DNA of 64,000 bases, taken from NCBI GenBank assembly GCA_016716405.1, contig JADJWK010000003.1:620001-684000 (forward strand). The letters are read 5' to 3'. The position numbers and the translations under genes are program-made. Positions 40,861-49,660 of the stretch are shown here, one piece after another. This DNA comes from Candidatus Melainabacteria bacterium (GTDB lineage: Bacteria; Cyanobacteriota; Vampirovibrionia; Obscuribacterales; Obscuribacteraceae). Each line of letters begins with the position of its first letter. Position 1 is the first letter of the stretch. Below the pieces are notes generated by a model. The model was not told the DNA's origin. It saw nothing but the letters and a program-made list of their open reading frames with translations, and did not search any database.

Positions 40861-42111
40861 TCAGGATTCGTAGTCGAAGGCCCTGGGGCCGCCGCGCTGC
40901 TCCTGCAGCTGCCTGATCATAGCGTCCTGGAGGCTGCGGAAATTATTGACACCACCGTGCCAGTTGAACAGGACGAAATAGAGATCCTCTTGCTGGCTTC
41001 TCAATACACCCACCAGGGCGCTGACCCCCCCGTCGGTATGGCTCAGGGTACCGGTCTTGGCGATCACGCTGCCCCGCTCATTCTCCCCGGTGAAACGCTT
41101 TTCCAGGGTGCCGTCGTCGATACCGGCAACCGGAAGGATATCCTTGAATTCGAGACCGTTCTTCTTGAGCTCGTCTTCCAGACCGAGCAGGACAAGCATC
41201 ATCTGCTTCGGTGTTATGCGACACTGACCGAGTCCGCTGGCACTGTCGAGGTGGAGGCTCTCCCTGGGGATGCCCAGGTTGCTGGAGGCGAGATCGGCAA
41301 GAGTCCCGACACCGCCCACGACACTGCCTATACGCTCGGCGGCGCCATTGAGAGAGCGGCTGAGCATGACCTTGAGAGTATCCTGCAAATACTCAGACTG
41401 ATGCTCGGCTATTAGGATCGCATTCTCGCCGGGCTGACCCAGCTGCGCTCCGCCCCCTACCGCGACCCGGTTGTCGCCGGCATTCTGCATAATCTTGACC
41501 AGACCGCGGCCCGAGACCAGGGCGTTGGGGGAGCAGTAGAGAGAGAATCGGTCCGAGACGAGGAGTTTGCCGTCGATTCGCTTGATCCCTCTTTCGCTGA
41601 GGATTCTCGAGACCGCCAGGGCATCGGACTTGTCGAAAACCGGATCGTGACCTTTCAGAATCACGTCTCCTTTGAGCACACCGGTGCTCTCGTCGAGACT
41701 GCCGTCTGTGTAAATCTCAGTGGCGAAGCGATGATCCGGACCCAGGGTCTTGATGGCACCATAGGCGGTAAGGAGCTTGATTGCCGAAGCCGGATTGAAA
41801 CTGGTATCAGAGAGCCGGTCCATGACTATGTCTCCGTCGCCCGATTGCACCAGGATGCCGAACTGGGACGGTACTCGGGCGACATGCTTGCGGCTCTTGC
41901 GGCTGTGTCTGGACTTCTTGCCTTTTCGGGAACGGGATTTGCGGCTTTTAGACCGGCTCGCCTTGTTGCGGCTGGCTATGAGAGTCCCACCGGAGGAAGT
42001 TCTGACCGATTTGCGGACCGACTCCCGGGCCGATGCCCGGCTTGCCCCGGGCGTCATGCCGAGACCCGCCATGGTGGCGGCTATAGCAAGCAGGGCTGTA
42101 AATCTCTTCAT
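40861..42111 (-). CDS. dacB: D-alanyl-D-alanine carboxypeptidase/endopeptidase (PBP4/DacB type)
   Basis: A 416-residue periplasmic peptidoglycan peptidase of the PBP4 (S13) family. A signal peptide (MKRFTALLAIAATMAGLGM) is followed by an Arg/Ser/Lys-rich tract at about 40-75 (KSRKSRSRKGKKSRHSRKSR) that may bind wall or nucleic acid. Active-site motifs are SxxK in NPASAIKLLTAYGA near 107, SxN in SRSLNGAAERI near 253 and KTG in IAKTGTLSHTDGG near 344. The spacing from SxxK to SxN fits PBP4, which has an insert domain. It removes terminal D-Ala or cuts cross-links during wall growth. It lies 29 bases from the TPR gene on the same strand. Confidence 0.9.
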   Translation of the reverse strand: MKRFTALLAIAATMAGLGMTPGASRASARESVRKSVRTSSGGTLIASRNKASRSKSRKSRSRKGKKSRHSRKSRKHVARVPSQFGILVQSGDGDIVMDRLSDTSFNPASAIKLLTAYGAIKTLGPDHRFATEIYTDGSLDESTGVLKGDVILKGHDPVFDKSDALAVSRILSERGIKRIDGKLLVSDRFSLYCSPNALVSGRGLVKIMQNAGDNRVAVGGGAQLGQPGENAILIAEHQSEYLQDTLKVMLSRSLNGAAERIGSVVGGVGTLADLASSNLGIPRESLHLDSASGLGQCRITPKQMMLVLLGLEDELKKNGLEFKDILPVAGIDDGTLEKRFTGENERGSVIAKTGTLSHTDGGVSALVGVLRSQQEDLYFVLFNWHGGVNNFRSLQDAMIRQLQEQRGGPRAFDYES

Positions 42112-42140
42112 GTACGATATGTACCAACTCCGACCGATTT

Positions 42141-43352
42141 TTATTCAGACGGATTATCCATCAGCCGGTCGAGCAGGTACTGGGACTCGAAAGGGCTGGT
42201 GGTGTCGATGAAGCCCATGACAGTCACCTGGTAATCGGCAGGCTTGCCGGCGTCGTCGCAGCGGCTTATGGTCTTGCGGCTCTGGAGCACCACTTCCATA
42301 CTCTCACCGGGAGCGAAGGCTCCTTTAGCGCGGGTGCGGGCATGGGCGACACTGCCTGTCCTGCAGTTCTCGAACCGGGCTTTGAATTCCAGGGTCCGGT
42401 TGGTCAGATTCGACTCGCTCGAGTTCTTCACTCTTATGGTCAGTCGTGGATGATACCGAGCTTTCCCTTTTCCGATCTCCACCCATTCGCTGCTGGACTC
42501 GGTGACTATCACCCGCTTGATCCTCTTGTCTTTCAGGGTCCGGAGAGCCTGTCTGGCAGCGAAATCTCTGGGGTTGATCTTGAGCGCTTTCTCGTAGGCT
42601 TCCCGGGCGCCCTTGTAGTCGCCTTTCAAGGTCAGAATCCGGCCCAGTGTGAGAAGGGGCTCCTCGAAGCTCGGATCGAGATCGGCTGATTTCCGGAGTA
42701 GCTCTCCGGCTTCGTCCAGTTTGTCGATAATCGAATAGATGGTGCCCAGGTTGTTGTAATTGACGGCGGTGGGCTCGAGCTTGATGGCCAGGCGCGCTTG
42801 CTCGATGGCGGTATTGATCTCGCCGCGCTCTATATTGAGAGCCGAAAGAGCACGGTGTGGCGCCGAGCGCTCGGGTTTCAACCGGGCGGCGGCTTCATAT
42901 GCGGTGGCGGCCTCGTCCAGGCGTTTCAGCCTCCGGCAGACCACACCCAGGCGCATATGGACTATATATCCTTCAGGCTTGATTGCTCTTGCCTTACTGA
43001 ACTCGTTGTAAGCGTCCAGGAATCTTCCCTTGTTGCAATAGATCATGCCCGTATATATGTGCGGCAGATGCAGACCGGGATCCATGGCCAGGGCTTTTTT
43101 CTCCTCGGAGAGCGCGTCACCGTAGCGTCCCTGGCTGGCGAAAACCGCACCGCGCTCTTGATGCGCTCTGGCATTGTTGCTGTCGGCGGCGAGCATACGG
43201 TCGTAGATCGCCATGGCGCCTTCATAGTCGTGTTTCTCTCTGAGCGCCATGGCCTCCTGGAAAGACTTCTCCAGATCGTCGGGACTGGCTGCCAGAGGCA
43301 ACGCCAGAAGGCTCAGAGCAAGGGCGAGCTTCGAGTATGATACCAGCTTCAT
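42141..43352 (-). CDS. Exported TPR-repeat protein
   Basis: A 403-residue protein. A signal peptide (KLALALSLLALPLAASP) is followed by TPR units from about residue 28 to 270 (for example ARAHQERGAVFASQGRYGDALS, YIVHMRLGVVCRRLKRLDEA, EEPLLTLGRILTLKGDYKGA). The C-terminal ~125 residues form a beta-rich region (RYHPRLTIRVKNSSESNLTN, FAPGESMEVVLQSRK) that resembles Ig-like strands. Starting at the ATG at 43352 puts the signal peptide first; an upstream start at 43508 would run into the divergent gene. It precedes the DacB-type gene by 29 bases, so a periplasmic role in wall assembly is possible. No named family. Confidence 0.8.
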   Translation of the reverse strand: MKLVSYSKLALALSLLALPLAASPDDLEKSFQEAMALREKHDYEGAMAIYDRMLAADSNNARAHQERGAVFASQGRYGDALSEEKKALAMDPGLHLPHIYTGMIYCNKGRFLDAYNEFSKARAIKPEGYIVHMRLGVVCRRLKRLDEAATAYEAAARLKPERSAPHRALSALNIERGEINTAIEQARLAIKLEPTAVNYNNLGTIYSIIDKLDEAGELLRKSADLDPSFEEPLLTLGRILTLKGDYKGAREAYEKALKINPRDFAARQALRTLKDKRIKRVIVTESSSEWVEIGKGKARYHPRLTIRVKNSSESNLTNRTLEFKARFENCRTGSVAHARTRAKGAFAPGESMEVVLQSRKTISRCDDAGKPADYQVTVMGFIDTTSPFESQYLLDRLMDNPSE

Positions 43353-43501
43353 GCTTAAGTCGAGTCGAGATGAGACAGGATGAACGGTCACTATAACACG
43401 ATTAAGCATGTAACATTCGAGAACCGCCACCGGGGCGGCATTGGCACCGCCTGCGCCGGACGGGTGCGGCAATTCCTCTTTTAATCCGTTAGAATAAGCC
43501 A

Positions 43502-45157
43502 GTGCCACAGAAATTTATCGAGTCGAAGAGATTTGTTTCGGTCGCCGCTCTCACAGCTGTGAGCGTCACCCTGCTCTGGGGCGCCGTCCGGGCACCATCC
43601 CTTGCATCCGCGCCTCTTCCGGGCGGTTCCGCCGCTGGCTCTTCAAGTGATCAGGCAAATGCTCAGACAAATCCAGAAACCAGCGCCCCGGGAGTAGTGG
43701 GTGCCGAGAAGCCTCCCACCGAGAAGACGGGTCCCCGGGAAGAGGGGCTCAGTGCTTCGCCTTCGGCTCTCGTTCTTCCGCCCGGCGTCAAGCAGAGCGC
43801 ACCAGCCAAGGCTCCGCCTGCTGTATCGGGTCCTGCTCCGACTGCTGTTTCTAATCCTGTTTCTACTTCTGTTCCGACTCATTTGCAAGCGCCGCCCGAA
43901 GCCTCTGTTCCGGCTCCAGTACCGGCACCGGCACCGGGTATTCCCGTAAATCCGGTCGATTCGGCCAATGGAGCCCGGGCTCTGGATCCTGCTTATGCCA
44001 TAGTGGCTCCCGCTCCCGCCGGTGATCCGGCACCGGCGCCGGTCCCGTCGATGTCTCCCCAGGAGAAAGCCGCTACCCTGAAGACCTGGGAGCAGATTCA
44101 AAAACACGGCGCCGAGGCTTTTCGCCTTTGCGAATACGGCAAGGCCGAGCGTCTCCTCAAAGACGCAGTCGCTCTGGAGCGCAAGCTGGACGATCCCGAT
44201 ATCCGCTTTGCAGCAAGCCCGGGCGAACTGGGCAGGCTTCTCACGGTTCGAGGGCGGTTCAAAGAAGCGGAGCCTTATCTGGAGGAGGAAGTCTACCTGA
44301 AAGAGGTGGCTCTGGGGACCGGAAGCGGCGATCTCATCCAGCCCATGGGAGAGCTCATTACGTTCTATCTCAAGCATGGCTCTAAAAGCAAAGCCAATCC
44401 CATGACCGAGCGGGTGATCGATTATGTCCAGGGCAAGTTTCGCGAGCAGGCGAGCCAGCCTCAGGGCAAGATCAAGCTGCAGAAAGGAGTTCCACTGACC
44501 GGCTGGGCAGGCAGCGCCGCCCCGGTGATGCGGGACCCGCTTCTCGAATGGGCGATAACCTGCGATGCTCTTGGGGATCTGCATCGTTATGCTCAGAATT
44601 ACGAGCTGGCGGATAGGCTCTACAAAGTAGCCCTGGACGTGAAAGGCACTATCCTGGGCAAGAAGCACCTCTCCCTGGCCAACAGCTATGACAATCTCGG
44701 GGTCCTCTGCCTGGACAAAGGCGAGCAGAACGATGCCGAGTCTTATTTCAAAGACGCCCTTTCCATAACCGAGCGCATTCTCGAGCCCGGAGACCCGCAG
44801 ATCTTCAATCGCATGGACAAGCTCGCCCGTTGCCTCATAAAAGGAGGCAAATATTCCGAAGCCGAGGCCATCTATGTGAAAGCCCGCGATATCTGGGGTT
44901 CGGGCTCATCCAAATCGGTATACGCCCAGCGGGCCCATTTCGCCCTGGGCTGTCTCTACAGCGATCGCAGGCAGTATTCCGCCGCCGCCAGCGAGTTGCA
45001 CCGGGCTCTCAGGCTCGCCGAGGAGATCAACGGCTCCTATTCGATTCAGCTCGTTCCCTACCTGCGAAAATATGCTTATGTCCTCTATTACCTGGGCAGG
45101 CGCGGCGAGCAGGAGCAGTTGAAGGCAAGGGCTCACAATATTGCGCCGGTCATGTAA
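43502..45157 (+). CDS. TPR protein with long Pro/Ala-rich linker
   Basis: A 551-residue protein with an N-terminal hydrophobic segment (VSVAALTAVSVTLLWGAV) that acts as signal or anchor. About 130 residues of Pro/Ala/Val-rich linker follow (residues ~45-180). From about 195 there are TPR units of the longer (TPR_12) type, for example LANSYDNLGVLCLDKGEQNDAE and SVYAQRAHFALGCLYSDRRQYS. The linker would span the envelope and place the TPR array away from the membrane. The start is a GTG at 43502 with a weak ribosome site. The end overlaps the UvrA-like gene's TTG start by 17 bases, which suggests co-translation but no obvious shared pathway. Confidence 0.75.
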   Translation: MPQKFIESKRFVSVAALTAVSVTLLWGAVRAPSLASAPLPGGSAAGSSSDQANAQTNPETSAPGVVGAEKPPTEKTGPREEGLSASPSALVLPPGVKQSAPAKAPPAVSGPAPTAVSNPVSTSVPTHLQAPPEASVPAPVPAPAPGIPVNPVDSANGARALDPAYAIVAPAPAGDPAPAPVPSMSPQEKAATLKTWEQIQKHGAEAFRLCEYGKAERLLKDAVALERKLDDPDIRFAASPGELGRLLTVRGRFKEAEPYLEEEVYLKEVALGTGSGDLIQPMGELITFYLKHGSKSKANPMTERVIDYVQGKFREQASQPQGKIKLQKGVPLTGWAGSAAPVMRDPLLEWAITCDALGDLHRYAQNYELADRLYKVALDVKGTILGKKHLSLANSYDNLGVLCLDKGEQNDAESYFKDALSITERILEPGDPQIFNRMDKLARCLIKGGKYSEAEAIYVKARDIWGSGSSKSVYAQRAHFALGCLYSDRRQYSAAASELHRALRLAEEINGSYSIQLVPYLRKYAYVLYYLGRRGEQEQLKARAHNIAPVM

Positions 45158-47633
45158 CAGGGCAGCCGGAAAGACAGACTGTATCGAGGTCAGGGGAGCT
45201 CGGCAGAACAACCTTCGTGGTCTATCGGTAAGCCTGCCCAGGGAGAGCCTGATCGTTTTCACCGGAGTCTCGGGCTCCGGCAAGTCCACCCTGGCTTTCG
45301 GCACTATCTATGCCGAGGCCAAGAGGCGCTACTTCGAGTCGGTTGCTCCGTATGCCCGGAGGCTCATCGCCCAGCTCCCGACCCCACATGTGGAGGAGAT
45401 AGGGGGGCTGCCGCCGGCGGTGGCCCTGGAGCAGAAACGTGCCGAGCCTGGCTCCCGCTCCTCGGTGGGAACCCTCACCACTCTCTCGAATATCTTGAGG
45501 ATGCTCTTCTCTCGGGCTGGAAGCTATCCGGATGCAGGTAGCAAGAGGCTGGACTCGGACGCCTTCTCTCCTAATACCGCCGAAGGTGCCTGTCCGGATT
45601 GCCATGGAGTCGGTGTCCTCCATGATGTCACCGAAGAGTCCCTGGTTCCTGATCCGAGCCTCAGCATACGAGAAAAAGCCGTGGCTGCCTGGCCCGGCGC
45701 CTGGCAGGGAAAGAACTACCGGGATATCCTCGCCACCCTGGGCTATAACGTCGATATTCCTTTCAAGGACCTTCCAGAGAAAGACAGGCACTGGATACTC
45801 TTCACCGAAGAGCAGCCGGTGGTGACCGTTCACGCTGAAAGAGAGGCCCATCGCATCCAGCGTCCTTACAAAGGCACTTATATGAGCGCCGCTGTCTATG
45901 TGAAAAAGACCTTCGCCACCACTCTAAGCGCGACGCTTCGCAAGCGGGTTCTCCAGTTCATGAACACCACCGACTGCTCTTCTTGCAAGGGCAAGCGCTT
46001 GAAGCCGGAATCCCTGGCTGTGCGTTTCGGCGGGCACGATATAGCCGAGCTGCAGGAGATGCCGGTGAGCCGCCTGCTCGAGATCATCAAAGGCGCCCCG
46101 GAGCTCGCGACGAACGAGGCCGCACCGGTAATGGTGGAAGAGATCATAGAGCGCATCGAGCTTCTCTCCCAGCTCGGTCTGGATTATCTCAGCCTCGACC
46201 GGCCGGCGCCGACTCTATCGGCCGGCGAGCTTCAGCGTTTGAGACTGACTACTCTGTTTCATTCGGGGCTGTTCGGAGTCGTCTATGTCCTGGATGAGCC
46301 TTCGGCGGGGCTCCATCCCCTGGATGCCGAGCCCCTTGCTTCCATGCTCTTCCGGTTGAAAGAGGAAGGCAATACTCTCATCCTTGTCGAGCATGAGCTC
46401 GATCTGGTGCGCCAGGCGGACTGGATAGTCGATATCGGACCCGGTGGCGGCGATCGCGGCGGCAGGCTGATCTATAGCGGACCGGTCGCGGATCTGGATG
46501 GCAGTCCCGAGTCGGTAACCGCCGGATTTCTCAACGGCAAAAGGAAAATGAGATCCAGACCGCGCCTCGAGCCCGGGGAGTTCTTCACTCTCAAAGGAGC
46601 CAGCCGTCACAATCTCCGGGATCTCGAAGCACGCTTTCCCCTGGGTCTTCTCACCACCGTCACCGGTGTCTCGGGAGCCGGCAAGTCTACCCTGGTAAGC
46701 CGGGTCCTGGCTCAAACAGTGAGAGAATGGCTCGGTTCTCCCGATGAAGACCCCGGCCAGGATACCGAGGATGCCGAGGACGATGATGAGCTCCTGGATG
46801 AGAAGCCCGATCGCGGCAAAGCGACCATTTCCGGAGCGGAGCGGATCAAGCGGCTCGTCTGTGTCGACCAGAAGCCCATAGGCAGGACGCCCCGGTCCAA
46901 TCTGGCTACCTATACGGGACTTTTCGATCATATTCGCAAGCTCTTCGCCGCCACCGACGAGGCCAGGAAAAGGGGCTATGGTGCCGGACGCTTCTCTTTC
47001 AATGTCGCCGAGGGGCGCTGTCCGGTCTGCGAAGGGGAAGGCTTCGTCTCGGTCGAGCTTCTCTTTCTACCCAGTGTCTATGCTCCCTGCGCTTCCTGCA
47101 AGGGAAGGCGCTATAAAGAGTCGACCCTGGAGATTGAATACAAGGGTGTCGATATCGCCTCGGTTCTCGACATGACCGTGGATGCGGCCTGTCAATTCTT
47201 CGAGGATAGCAAGCAAGTGGCAAGACCGCTCAATATCCTGCGCCAGGTCGGTCTCGGCTATCTCAAGCTGGGCCAGCCCGCCACCGAGCTCTCAGGTGGA
47301 GAGGCCCAGAGGATCAAACTCGCCTCCGAGCTCAAGCGCGAGCAGAAAGGCAAGACTCTCTATCTTCTCGACGAGCCCACCACCGGGCTGCACCCCGATG
47401 ATATCGAGAAGCTCCTGATCCTTCTTTATGGTCTTGTGGAAGCCGGCAATACGGTCATTGTCGTCGAGCACGACATGAATGTGGTGGCAAGAAGCGACTG
47501 GGTGATCGAGATGGGACCAGGCGCCGCCGACCTTGGCGGCCTCATTGTCGCCGAAGGTACACCGGAGCAAGTCGCCGGGTCAAAAGGCAAGAGCGCACCG
47601 TATTTGAAACTGGCCCTCGAGGAGCTGGTCTAG
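45141..47633 (+). CDS. Class II UvrA-like ABC ATPase (excinuclease subunit A paralog)
   Basis: An 830-residue UvrA homolog. Two ABC ATPase modules are present: Walker A GVSGSGKSTLAF near residue 40 with Walker B VLDEPSAGLHP near 382, and Walker A GVSGAGKSTLVS near 510 with LLDEPTTGLHP near 745. Zinc modules lie near 150 (CPDC), 282 (CSSC) and 630 (CPVC...CASC). It is about 100 residues shorter than canonical UvrA (~940), as in class II UvrA/UvrA2 proteins that lack the UvrB-binding insertion. Class II members are linked to drug or lesion tolerance and cannot simply replace UvrA. The TTG start at 45141 overlaps the TPR gene; a dominant role in repair is not certain. Confidence 0.9.
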   Translation: MRRSCNRAAGKTDCIEVRGARQNNLRGLSVSLPRESLIVFTGVSGSGKSTLAFGTIYAEAKRRYFESVAPYARRLIAQLPTPHVEEIGGLPPAVALEQKRAEPGSRSSVGTLTTLSNILRMLFSRAGSYPDAGSKRLDSDAFSPNTAEGACPDCHGVGVLHDVTEESLVPDPSLSIREKAVAAWPGAWQGKNYRDILATLGYNVDIPFKDLPEKDRHWILFTEEQPVVTVHAEREAHRIQRPYKGTYMSAAVYVKKTFATTLSATLRKRVLQFMNTTDCSSCKGKRLKPESLAVRFGGHDIAELQEMPVSRLLEIIKGAPELATNEAAPVMVEEIIERIELLSQLGLDYLSLDRPAPTLSAGELQRLRLTTLFHSGLFGVVYVLDEPSAGLHPLDAEPLASMLFRLKEEGNTLILVEHELDLVRQADWIVDIGPGGGDRGGRLIYSGPVADLDGSPESVTAGFLNGKRKMRSRPRLEPGEFFTLKGASRHNLRDLEARFPLGLLTTVTGVSGAGKSTLVSRVLAQTVREWLGSPDEDPGQDTEDAEDDDELLDEKPDRGKATISGAERIKRLVCVDQKPIGRTPRSNLATYTGLFDHIRKLFAATDEARKRGYGAGRFSFNVAEGRCPVCEGEGFVSVELLFLPSVYAPCASCKGRRYKESTLEIEYKGVDIASVLDMTVDAACQFFEDSKQVARPLNILRQVGLGYLKLGQPATELSGGEAQRIKLASELKREQKGKTLYLLDEPTTGLHPDDIEKLLILLYGLVEAGNTVIVVEHDMNVVARSDWVIEMGPGAADLGGLIVAEGTPEQVAGSKGKSAPYLKLALEELV

Positions 47634-47642
47634 TTTTTTCAA

Positions 47643-48830
47643 TCAGGATCTGGCGGCGAGCAGCTCGCAGGCACGCTCTATGGTCTCGGGGCGTTTGGCG
47701 AAGCAGAAGCGCAGAGCCTGGCTCGGGCTGCCGGGCCGGAAAAAGCTGAAACCGGACACGGACACGATCTTGTGCTCCCGGGCAAGATATTCGGCAGCCT
47801 CCTCGTCGCTTGAAAGACCCAGATGTTTGCAGTCGGCGAAAATGAAGTATGTCCCCTCCGGACGGATTAGACCGAAACCGGCTCCGGCAAGAGCATCGGA
47901 GAGACTGTCCCTGAGACTCTGGTAGCTGGTCTTGAGCTCGGCATAGTAAGAATCGGGAAGGGACACCGCTGTGATACCGGCTATCTGGAAAGGAGTGGGC
48001 GCCACCAGAGTGAGATAATCGTGCACTCGTCTGAGAGCGGCGCTATATTCAGGAGGCGCGATCACCCAGCCGACCCGCCAGCCTGTGAGATTGTAAGATT
48101 TGGACAGTCCCGAGCAGGTGAATGTCCGCTCTGCCATTCCCGGGATAGTGGCCATGACGATATGCTCGCGCCCGTCATAGGTCATGTGCTCGTAGATCTC
48201 GTCACAGATGGCCAGGGCGTCCCACTTGATACAGAGGCTGGCAATGCACTCCAGCTCACTTTTCGTGAAAACGCGGGTGGTGGGGTTATTGGGATTGCTC
48301 AGGATAATCGCCCGGGTATTTTCATTGAAGGCTGCTGCCAGCTCTTCTTCCTCGAAAGTCCAGTGAGGCGGATTGAGCCTCACATAGCGCACCTGGCCGT
48401 GGCAGAGGACGATATTGCTGAAATAGTTCTCGTAGAAAGGCTCGAAAACGATGACTTCTTCGCCGGGATTGACAACTGAAAGAAGCGCCGCATTGACCGC
48501 CTCGCTAACCCCCACGGTGACGGTGACCTCGGACTGGGGATCGACCTCCATGGCGTAATGGCGGCGGTACTTCTCAGCGATGGCCTGGCGAAAAGGAGGA
48601 TGTCCCCAGGTGTCGCAGTATTGATTCTTGTTGGTCAGAATCGCCTCTACAGCCGCTTCCTTCACCGCCAGGGGAGCCTCGAACTCGGGCAGACCCTGGG
48701 CGAGATTGACGACTTCGCCGCGCTCGGTGGCTGCCGCCACTCGTTTCATGGAATCGCGGATGTTGGAGGGCGGAATCGCCCTGGCTCTCTCGGAAATCTC
48801 TACGAGATGGGTGTTGCTGGTCATCGGCAT
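47643..48830 (-). CDS. Class I/II PLP-dependent aminotransferase
   Basis: A 395-residue fold-type I aminotransferase. The PLP-binding features are VGVSEAVNAALLS near residue 107 (phosphate-binding), SNPNNPTTRVF near 178, ICDEIYEHM near 210 (Asp to the PLP ring nitrogen) and the Schiff-base Lys in SGLSKSYNLTGWRVGW near 240. A C-terminal Arg, LRFCFAKRPE, binds the substrate carboxylate. The overall pattern resembles aspartate/kynurenine-type aminotransferases used in amino-acid metabolism. It is convergent with the UvrA-like gene (nine bases apart) and divergent from the next gene with a 35-base gap. Substrate not predictable. Confidence 0.9.
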   Translation of the reverse strand: MPMTSNTHLVEISERARAIPPSNIRDSMKRVAAATERGEVVNLAQGLPEFEAPLAVKEAAVEAILTNKNQYCDTWGHPPFRQAIAEKYRRHYAMEVDPQSEVTVTVGVSEAVNAALLSVVNPGEEVIVFEPFYENYFSNIVLCHGQVRYVRLNPPHWTFEEEELAAAFNENTRAIILSNPNNPTTRVFTKSELECIASLCIKWDALAICDEIYEHMTYDGREHIVMATIPGMAERTFTCSGLSKSYNLTGWRVGWVIAPPEYSAALRRVHDYLTLVAPTPFQIAGITAVSLPDSYYAELKTSYQSLRDSLSDALAGAGFGLIRPEGTYFIFADCKHLGLSSDEEAAEYLAREHKIVSVSGFSFFRPGSPSQALRFCFAKRPETIERACELLAARS

Positions 48831-48865
48831 ATATTAACACCCGGGACGTGCTACCATTTCCAGTT

Positions 48866-49651
48866 ATGATAAAAACAGTCTCCCCGGCATTGAAAGCTCT
48901 TGTCGAAAGCTTGATCGACTATGCAGGCTTGTTTCCCCCTGCCGGTCTTCCCCTCGAGATTGCTCTTGCAAACTATCAAGAATACAGGAGCGCCCCGCGG
49001 TCTTTCATGTTGCGCAGTTTCGTGCTCAAGGAAGGCGACATGGAGAAGGCTCCCGGCAGTCTCGACGGTCATTTCGCCGTGCTCGCCGAAAGACCGGTGA
49101 CTGAATTGATCGAAAGAGCGGCCAGTTTCGAGACCACGTATCCGGCAAGCTGTAATTTGCCCGTTTATTGCGAGGTCGGGGCAACAGGCAATATCGATGA
49201 ACTCGATCGGGTGAAAGAATCCGGAAATTTCGCCAAGATTCGCTGCGGGGGCGTCAAGCCCGAGGCGATTCCGTCGGTGGAGGCGGTGGCGGCTTTTATC
49301 AGGGCATGCGCTTCTTCAAGGCTTGCTTTCAAAGCCACTGCCGGTCTGCACCATCCCCTGAGAGCCGAGCAGGCGCTTACCTATGAAGGCGACGCACCGA
49401 GGGCGGTGACGCATGGCTTTCTCAATGTCCTTCTGGCATCAGCATTTGCCTTTCACGGTGACGATGACATCGAGCCGATTCTGCGCGAGACCGATCCTGC
49501 GGTATTTCGCTTCGACGAGCGCGCCCATTTCAAAGATCGCAGCCTCAGTGAAAAGCAGATCCGTACGGCCCGCCGGGATTTCGTCCATTCCATAGGCTCC
49601 TGCTCATTCGAAGAGCCGGTGGCCGACCTCGAGACCCTGGGTCTCCTCTAG
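48866..49651 (+). CDS. Conserved protein of unknown function
   Basis: A 261-residue protein with a characteristic N-terminus (ALVESLIDYAGLFPPAGLPL). A regular beta/alpha pattern follows: FAVLAERPVTELIERA, PVYCEVGATGN, KIRCGGVKPEAIPSVEAVAAFI and FKATAGLHHPLRA. A final block is HGFLNVLLASAFAFHG. Related proteins are widespread in bacteria (recognised from the DYAGLFPPA and KATAGLHHP blocks) with no known role; a TIM-barrel-like fold is possible. No signal peptide. I chose the ATG at 48866 because the conserved block follows directly; a GTG at 48848 is the alternative. The kinase gene follows nine bases downstream, so both may be co-transcribed. Confidence 0.65.
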   Translation: MIKTVSPALKALVESLIDYAGLFPPAGLPLEIALANYQEYRSAPRSFMLRSFVLKEGDMEKAPGSLDGHFAVLAERPVTELIERAASFETTYPASCNLPVYCEVGATGNIDELDRVKESGNFAKIRCGGVKPEAIPSVEAVAAFIRACASSRLAFKATAGLHHPLRAEQALTYEGDAPRAVTHGFLNVLLASAFAFHGDDDIEPILRETDPAVFRFDERAHFKDRSLSEKQIRTARRDFVHSIGSCSFEEPVADLETLGLL

Positions 49652-49660
49652 ACAGCCTGT

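Noticed and set aside
43643..44668. 341-codon minus-strand frame with Arg/Gly-rich repeats
   Set aside because: Reverse reading of the Pro/Ala-rich linker of the TPR protein at 43502.
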